Below, piece by piece: positions 1 through 9,000 of a stretch of DNA of 20,694 nucleotides. Both the position numbers and the translations under genes were made by a program. Under the pieces are notes generated by a model. It saw only the letters and a program-made list of their open reading frames with translations. It was not told the origin of the DNA and did not search any database. The stretch lies in the NCBI GenBank assembly GCA_946480485.1, contig CAMLJW010000035.1, positions 1 to 20,694 on the forward strand, read 5' to 3'. The number at the start of each line of letters is the position of its first letter. Position 1 is the first letter of the stretch. This DNA comes from an uncultured Streptomyces sp. (GTDB lineage: Bacteria > Actinomycetota > Actinomycetes > Streptomycetales > Streptomycetaceae).

Positions 1-91
1 TCTCGCCGCCCTGCGCACCATGCTCGGCGGACAGCCCGGCCAGATCATGTTCGTTCCCGGTGACGGTGCGCAGGTGGCCGACCAGCTCGGA
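1..91 (+). other. C-terminal end of a ketoreductase domain cut by the left edge
   Basis: The first roughly 30 codons read LAALRTMLGG...QIMFVPGDG and align with the end of KR1 in the same protein (GIEAIERVLAAP...QVVALRADD). This places the left edge inside the last helix and strand of a KR belonging to the module that ACP1 serves. Nothing can be said about its activity. Confidence 0.6.
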
Positions 92-3000
92 ACGGGGCCA
101 CGGAACGAGTCGGCTCCGGGGGCCGGGTCCGCTTCGGCGGCCGCAGCCGTGCAGCCAGGATCCGGGGCATCGGTCGAGACGGTCAGCGGCCGGGTCGCTG
201 CTCTGGTTGCCGATATCGGCAAGCTCGATACCGGCGCCATCGACCACGAGGCGGAGATCGGCGATTACGGCTTCGACTCCCTCGGTTTCACCCGCCTCGC
301 CAACCGGCTCAACGCGGATCTGGGCGTGGACCTGACCCCTGCGGTCTTCTTCGAGTACACGACTGTGCGTGGTGTTGCGGAGCACCTCATCGACATGTTC
401 CCGGCGGAGCTCGCGGAGTCGGCTGGTACCGCCGAAGCGGCCGGTGATGAGAAGAGCTCCGATGTCGCGGAGCGAAACGCTCCCGTCGACGTCACCCCGC
501 CGGCATCGACGCCGGCGCTGTCGCCGGGAGAGGCAGCGCGGCCTGCCGACGAGGACGACCAGGACCCGATCGCGATCGTGGGCATGCACGGCGTTCTCCC
601 GCAGTCCGACGACCTGGCCGAGTTCTGGCGCAACCTGGAACAGGGACGCGATCTGGTCACCGAAATCCCCGCGGATCGGTGGGACTGGCGCGAAAACTAC
701 AGTCCCACCTTGGACGGCGAGAACACAACCAACAGCAAATGGGGCGGATTCCTCCGGGAGGTCGACCGGTTCGACAACCGCTTCTTCGGTATCTCGCCGC
801 GCGAGGCGGCGCTGATGGATCCCCAGCAGCGCATCTTCCTGCAGACGGCGTACAAGGCGATCGAGGAGGCCGGCTACCGCCCTTCCGACCTGGCCAGTGG
901 CAGGACCGGGCTTTATGTCGGGGTGGCCACGCACGACTACTACGAGCTCCTGCGCGAAGTCGGCGTACCCGTCGAGGCGTACACAACGACCGGCCTGTTC
1001 CACGCCATCCTGGCCAACCGGGTGTCCTACCTGCTCAATCTGAAGGGCCCCAGCTTTCCTATCGATACCGCGTGCTCCAGTTCGCTGGTCGCTGTGCGGT
1101 CGGCCATCGAAGCTATCCGGTCGGGGAGCTGCGACACTGCCCTTGCCGGTGGGGTGAACCTGCTCATCGCCCCGATGATCTACGTTTCGTTCGCGCGTGC
1201 CGGAATGCTGAGCCCTACGGGCCGCTGCAAGACATTCGATGAGAGTGCGGACGGCTACGTCAGAGGCGAGGGCGCCGGTGCCGTGCTGCTCAAACCACTG
1301 TCCAAGGCGTTGCGTGACGGCGACCACGTGCATGCGGTCATTCGTGGAAGTGCCGTGAACCACGGTGGGCGCGTCAACACGATGACCACGCCGAACCCCC
1401 ATGCCCAGGCCGAGCTGATCGTCCAGGCCTTCGAGGAGGGCGGCGTCGACCCGGCCACCGTCGGCTACGTCGAAATGCATGGCACCGGAACCGCACTCGG
1501 AGACCCGATCGAGATCAATGGGCTCAAGCGGGCGTTCCGAGAGGCGCGGGAGCGAGCAGGCCGGCCCCGGCTGACCGAACCCACCACGGTGATCGGTTCG
1601 GGCAAGTCCCACATCGGCCATCTGGAGGCCGCGGCTGGTATGGCCGGCATCTTCAAGGCCGTCCTGTCCATGAAGCACGGGAACATTCCCGGAAACCTGC
1701 ATATCGAGACGGTCAACCCCCATATCCAGCTGGACGGCAGCCCGCTGCGCATCGCCACCGATACGCAGGCCTGGCCGCGGCTTCGAGATGAGGCAGGCAA
1801 CGAGCTGCCCAGGCGGGCCGGCGTCAGCTCGTTCGGCTTCGGCGGTGTCAATGCGCACCTGCTCCTGGAGGAGCACCTTGAGGGCAGCGCGGCACCGGAA
1901 GCGGAAGCGGAACCGGATTCCGGAGACCGGGTCTTTGTCCTGTCCGCGCGCACCGACGAGCGCCTTCGAAACATGGCACAGGCCCTGGCGGACGCCGTTG
2001 CGGCCGGTCGTGAGACAGGCGAGCTCGACACCGGCGGGCACGCGCGCACGGTCGTCGAGATGCGTGCCGCGGTCGCGGACCTGATGGGAGTCGAACCCGG
2101 CGAGGTCCCCGTCGAGGAACCGGTGGGGGACCTGGGCCTGGGACTGCTGCGACTGAACAAGTTCTGCGACTGGATATCGGAGAACTACGGCGGCCCGGAC
2201 AGCTACTACGACGTCGTGGACCGGTCGCTCGACGCACTGGCCCGCAGCCTGGCCTGTCCCTCGGCCCGACGTGCGGCGGCTGTCATGCCCTTGCGGGACC
2301 TGGCATTCACCTTGCAACTCGGCCGCGAACCGAAGGAGAGGCGCCTTGCCATCGTGGCGAGCTCCACCGCGGAGCTGATCGGGCATCTCGGCCGGTTCGC
2401 CGAGTCCGGCGCAGGCGGTGCCAGCGTGTACACGACCGCGCATAGCGACGGGAGCCCTGCTGAGAAGGCCGAGCTGACCGATCCGCACGCCGTTGCCGAG
2501 CACTGGGCGGGCGGCGGCCGAGTGGAGTGGGAACGGTTCTATACCGGAGAGCGTCCGCGTCGCCTTTCGCTGCCGACCTACCCCTTCGAGCGGATCCGGC
2601 ACTGGATCCCGGAGACGGGGCAAGGCCCCTCGGAGTCCGGACGTGCCCGATCGGCCGGAACGGCCGCGACGGAACCTGATGGCGCCGATACCCGTTCCGT
2701 ATCACCCAGGAAGTCCCCGACGGTGTGGATGGACGCAAGCGATCCGCTCGTCGATGACCACCGGGTCCGTGGCGAAGCAGTGCTGCCCGGCGTTGCTCAC
2801 ATCGGGCAGGTGATGGCTGCCCTCGGAGACAAGTGCGCCAAGCCGCACCGTTTCACACGCGTTGCGTGGATGAGGACGGTCACCGTGCCTCCGCCCGGCC
2901 GCGAGCTGTCGATCGACGTGCATGAGGCCGACGGCTCGGTCTCGTACGAGATACGGGGACAACACGAAGGCGAAGCCGTCACCTTCTCGCGCGGAACCTG

Positions 3001-6000
3001 GCAGGCCCTCGGCACGGATGGCATCGAGCCGGCGGTCGACCTGGGTCGGATGCGTCAGCGCTGCCCGAAGGCGCTGCAGCAGGATGCTGTGTACCAGCGC
3101 TTTGAGGCTCTGGGGCTGTCCTATGGACCGCTCTTCCGCGGAATCAGGGAGATCCGCGGAGGGGCCGGAGAAGCGCTGGCCCGGATCGATGGGGCTGCTG
3201 CCGCCCGTGCCAGGGGATCGTTCGGATACCACCCGACCGTGCTGGATGCCGCGCTCCAAGCCGTCACGGCGCTCGGATTCACCGCATCCTCGGGACCTGA
3301 CCGGCTGATGATGCCTTTCTCCGTGGAGGAGATACGGGTTCTCCGCGACCTGTCCGAAGCAACGCATGTGTACGTACGCAGGCTCGGCCCCGAGGGTTAC
3401 GACGTCATGGTTCTCGATGATTCCGGTAACCCGTGTGTCTCGATGCGCGAGGTGTCGGTGCGAGGCAAGCAGAACGACTTCTGCCGTTTCTTCTTCACGC
3501 CGTACTGGGCGCCCCAGCCGGCGGCCGGGACGGGTGTTCCGCCTCTCTCGCTCCCTCGGTCCTCCGGCGAATGCCTCATCGTGCATCCGCCGCGCTGCTT
3601 CGGTCTGGACACCGAGATCGCCCGCCGATACCCGGAGCACGCGGTACGCCGTTACGTCCTGGGGCGCACCACCCGGCGGGTGGGGGAGCGCTCCTGGGAG
3701 ATCGACGTCAGTGATTCCGACGCGCTCGCGCGGCTCCTGCGTGAGACCGAGCGGACTCAGCACGTGTGGTTCCTCGGCGGTGTACACGACCCAGCGGGCG
3801 CGCCTGAGATGCTACCCACCAGTGCGCGCGGGGCCGGTGCCCTGTTCCGTCTCGTCCAGGCTCTGTCCACGGCGGATCGGCTGCGGTCGGTGGAAGACCT
3901 CCACATCGTGGTCAACGACGTCCACGATGTCGACGGGCGGCGGATCGGCAACGCACAGGCTGGCAGTCTCGTAGGCTTCGCCAAGTCGCTGGCCAAGGAA
4001 CTGCCTGCGGTTTCGGTCAACTGCCTCGACATCGGTGTGCACTCCGACCGTCCGGAAACGGCGGACCCGGCGGCGATCACTGATGCGCTGCTCGCCGAAC
4101 CCGCGCACGCCTCTGGAGAGGAAGTTGCTCTGGCGGGTGGGCGGCGTCACGTCAAGCGCCTCCGCCCGCGGGCGCTCCCGTCGGCGGACCGGAAGGTCTT
4201 CCGTGACCGCGGTGTCTACCTCGTCATCGGCGGTACGGGTGGCATCGGCCGCATGCTGGCGCAGCATCTTGCCCGGACGGCAGGCGCGCGGCTGGTTCTG
4301 GTCGGGCGCAGGGCCGAGGACGAGCACATCCGCGCGCAACTTGCCGAATTGGCCGCGCTCGGCGGTGAGGCGGTGTACGAACGCGCGGATGTCGCTGACA
4401 GCAAGGCCATGGGCGAGGTGATCGCCTGGTCCAAGCGTCGATTCGGTGATCTGCACGGTGTTGTGCACTCCGCTATGGAACTGCGCGACGGAATCGTGGA
4501 ACGGCTCACCAACGACGACTTCGACGCGGTGCTGGAGCCGAAGCAACAGGGCAGCGCGGTGCTCGCCGAAGCCCTCGCCGACGAGGGGCTGGACTTTCTG
4601 CTGCTGTTGTCCTCGGTCCAGTCCTTCACCGGATCGGCCGGCCAGAGCAATTACGCGGCGGCTTCGACCGCGCAGGACGCAGTGGCGAGGGAGTTCGCCC
4701 GGCGAGCCCGATTCCCGGTGAAGGTCATCAACTGGGGTTTCTGGGGAACCGTGGGGCGGGTCGCCACCGAGGAATACCGGACTGCCCTGGCCGCACGGGG
4801 ATTTGGATCCGTGACGCCGGAAGACGGGATCGAGGCGATCGAACGCGTGCTGGCTGCTCCCGACGAGCAGGTGGTCGCTCTGCGCGCCGACGACAGCGTG
4901 CTCCATGCGATCGGAGCGGACAGCGGGCCGGGGACGGCGTCGACCGGAGTGGCCGTACTCGAAGGCTCCGCCGGCCTCACGGAACAGCAGGCCGCGTTGG
5001 ACGAGTTCATCGCTGCTGCTGTGCTTCGTGCGTTCCAGAAGCTCGGGCTCTGGCAGTCGGAGGGCCAGGGCCATGCCCGCACTGGGCTGAGTGACGAAAT
5101 CGGTGCGTCACCCAGGTATGAGCGCCTCATCGGTGCGCTCGTCCGGATCCTGCAGAGGAACGGCTTGGTGGCACGTGAGGGTGACGTACTTCGGGCGACT
5201 TCGCGCATCGACGACCGGTCGGCCGTGCCGTCGGATGCGGAGCTCGACGCCTGGCAGGAGCGGCTCCGGTCGCCGTATCCGGGCCTCGGCGGCCGCCTCG
5301 ACCTCGTCGGCGCGTGCACACGGGCCCTGCCCGAGGTGCTCGGAGGAGCCCTGCCACCGACCGAAGTGCTCTTCCCGGGCGGCACCACCGACCTGGTCAC
5401 CGCGATTTACCGGGGTGAGAGGCTCACCGACTACTGCAATGCGTTGCTTGCGGACCAGGTGCGCACGAACGTTCAAAAGGAGCCGAACGAAGTCCGGGTT
5501 CTCGAAATCGGTGCCGGCACTGGGAGCACGACCCGTGCTGTGCTCGACCGGCTTCGGGGCGCGCGATCACGCATCCGGTACGACTTCACCGACATCTCAC
5601 CGCGCTTTCTGCGGCAGGCCGAACGCGAACTTGGCGCGGGTGCCGGGGACGGTGTCGAGCTGCGATTCCGCGAGTTCGACGTGGAGCGTTCCTTCCAGGA
5701 CCAGGGATTCGCAGCGGGCGGCTACGACCTGGTGATCGCAGCGAATGCACTGCACGCCACCCGCGACCTGGACGCGGCGCTTCGAGAGGCCCGAGGCCTC
5801 CTCGCACCGGGCGGCAAGCTGGTGCTCACCGAAGTGACGCAGGTACAGGACTTCCACACCGTCACATTCGGGCTGCTCGACGGCTGGTGGCACTACACGG
5901 ACCCGGACCGGCGGCTGGAACACGCTCCGCTGCTGGATACGGGAATGTGGCGGTCGCGACTCGAACTCAGTGGGTTCGGCAACGTCGCGGTGCTCGGCAG

Positions 6001-9000
6001 CGGCGACGCTCCAGGGGAACTGGCACAGCGGGTGATCACGGCAGAGGCGATGGCCGCGCTGCCGACCGTGGCATCCGCTCCGGTCCTGGCACCCGCAGCT
6101 GAGACGCCGTCCCACCCGGCCACGGGTGGTGGGTCGACTGGTGGGCCGACGAAGCCCCTGGCGCGCCGCACGGAGGACATCGTGGCCCGGATGGTCGCCG
6201 AGTGCCTGAGCATGCCGGTCGAGGAAGTCGATCGGAAGGCCGCGCTGTCGTCCTTCGGGGTGGATTCCATCGTTGGGGTCGAGCTGGTCAACAAGCTCAA
6301 CCAGGAACTGGACATCGTGCTCAAGACGATCACGATCTTCGACCATCCGTCCGTCACCGCCCTGGCCGACCATCTCGCCGCCAATCATGCGGAAGCCCCC
6401 GCCGGCATGCCGGCCAGCGAGGAGCTGCCTGCAGTCCAGGCCTCGGTCGAGGAGGCGAGGAGCGAGCCGACGTACGAGACCTCACCACCTGCTGTGACCA
6501 CGGTGCCGCCCGCTGACCATGGGACGGTCGCCCCGAGAGGAGCGGTACTCCCCGAGCGCGGCCCCATCGAGGGGGACCTGCTTGCGCGGAATCCGCGTGC
6601 GGTGCGGTTCGATCGGCCCGGCCACCCTTCGGGCCTGCGGGTCGTCGACCAAGTTCCCGTGGCACCCGGTCCTGGCGAGATCGAGGTCGAAGTCCGGGCG
6701 TTTCCAGTGAACTTCTCGGATTTCCTGGCGGCCAAGGGCCTCTATCCGATGATGCCGGACTTCCCGTTCACACCGGGGGTCGAGGTATCCGGTGTGATCC
6801 GCCGAGTCGGGCCGGACGTGTCGCGCTTCGCCCCCGGCGATGAGGTCATTGCCCTCACCAGGCCGGAAATGGGCGGGCAGGCGTCGTTGGTGATCACCGA
6901 CGAGGACTTTGCGGTACGCAAGCCATCGAACGTCACACACGAGGAGGCCTGTGGCTTCCCGGTGGCGTTCCTGGCGATGTACCTGGCATTGGAGCAGGCG
7001 AGGGTCGAGCCGGGGGAGCGCGTGCTCATCCCGGCAGCCACGGGAACCAATGGCTTGATGGCGGTACAGCTCGCTCAGCAGGCGGGGGCGGAGGTGATCG
7101 CGACCGCGGGAGCCCAGCACAAGATCGACTATCTTGCCTCCCTGGGCGTCCCGGATGCGATCAACCACCGCGACTCCGATTTCGCTGCCGAGGTGATGCG
7201 TCGCACCGAGGGGCGCGGCGCCGACGTCGTCATCAACACCGTCGCTGACGGGACGCTGCAGAAGGGCATCAATGTACTTGCGGCCGACGGCCGCTACGTC
7301 GAGATCGCCGTGTTCGGGCTCCAGACCTCCGGTGCTGTGGACCTGTCCCGGATGGTCGACAACCAGAGCTTCCACAGCCTCAATACGAAGAAGTTCTTCC
7401 TGCGCCACCCCGACCGCCGGGTCCGTTACATGGAGACGATGGCCTCCCACCTGGAGTCCGGGAAGATCCGGCCGTTGGTCTCCCAGGTGTTCCCGTTCGA
7501 CCGCGTGGACGAGGCGTACGAGGCCAAGGAGGACCGCGACACCATCGGCCGCATCGTCGTGTCGATGCCCGACACGTCCTACGAGCCCGCGGCAATCGAG
7601 GCGCCCGCCGAAGCCCGTGAGCGGCCCGCAGAAACCGGCGGCCCGATGGACATCGCGATCGTCGGGATGTCGGCCAGGTTCCCCGGCGCCGACGACGCGC
7701 AAGCGCTGTGGGGCAACCTGGCGGCTGGAGTCAGTTCCATCCAGGAGGTCCCGGAGGAGCGTTGGGACAGTGCGCGGTTCTTCGATCCCGACCCGGCACG
7801 GCTCGACACCACCTACTGCAAGTGGGGCGGTTTCCTCGACGATGTCGATCAGTTCGATGCGGAGTTCTTCGGCATCTCCGGTAAGGAGGCCGCCAACACC
7901 GACCCGCAGCAGCGCCTGTTCCTCGAAGAGGCGTGGAAGGCACTGGAAGACGCGGGGTACCGCAGCGGCGACCTGAACGGCCGGCGATGCGGGGTGTTCG
8001 TCGGCGCCGGGCCCAGCGAGTACCTGACGCGGATGAACAAGGCCGGAGCGGTCAAGCCGGCACAGGTCTTCTGGGGCAACGAGGCATCGATCCTGGCGGC
8101 CCGGATCTCCTATTTCCTCCACCTCAGGGGACCGAGCATCGCCGTGAACACCGCGTGCTCCTCGTCCTTGGTCGCGCTGAACCTCGCGTGCCAGAGCCTG
8201 CTGTCCGGGGAGAGCGACCTGGCCATCTCGGGCGGTGTCTTCCTGACGCTGGCTCCGGACTACCTGGTGGTGGCCAGCAACGGGACCATGCTCTCGCCGG
8301 ACGGCAGGTGCAAGACCTTCGACGACTCGGCAGACGGGTTCGCGCCCGGTGAAGGCGTCGGGGTCCTGGTCCTCAAACCGCTGGAGAAGGCGCTGGCCGA
8401 CGGCGATCACGTGCACGGGGTGATCAAGAGCGCGGCGCTCAACCAGGACGGGAAGACCAACGGGATCACCGCACCGAGCGGTGCCGCGCAGACCGAGGTG
8501 GAACTCGCCGCTTACGAGCGCGCCGGCATCAGCCCGGCCACCCTCGGCTATGTCGAAGCGCACGGGACGGGAACGCGGCTCGGTGACCCGATCGAGATCG
8601 AGGCTCTGAGCAACGCCTTCCGGGCACACACCGACCGCACGCAGTTCTGCCCGATCGGCTCGGTCAAGACCAACATCGGGCACACCGCCGCGGCCGCCGG
8701 GATAGCAGGGGTGATCAAGGTCCTGCTGGCGTTCCGGTACCGGCAGATCCCGCCCTCGCTGAATTTCGAGCGCCCCAACCGCCACATCGACTTCGCGGAC
8801 ACACCGTTCTTCGTCAACACCGAACTGCGCGAGTGGAAGGCGGAGCCGGGAATCCCACGCCGCGCCGCGGTGAGCAGCTTCGGGTTCAGCGGTACCAACG
8901 CGCACGTCGTTCTCGAAGAGCCCCCGCAGCACATCCCGTCGGCCGACCGCTCCGACGGTCTGGTCGTGATACCGCTGTCCGCGCGCAGCCGACCGGCGTT

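Noticed and set aside
20..22. ATG at nt 20 as the true start of gene 1
   Set aside because: There is no Shine-Dalgarno sequence in the 19 bases before it. The frame is open to the window edge, and the residues around it continue a KR C-terminus.
1874..2620. A cis acyltransferase domain after a KS
   Set aside because: The post-KS regions are too short, no GHSxG motif is seen after any KS, and each ends in a YPF-type or related PF motif typical of AT-less flanking linkers.
7646..8925. KS2 as a non-elongating KS0
   Set aside because: Cys2713, His2848 (AHGTGT) and His2888 are all present; KS0 domains usually lack the HGTGT histidine.
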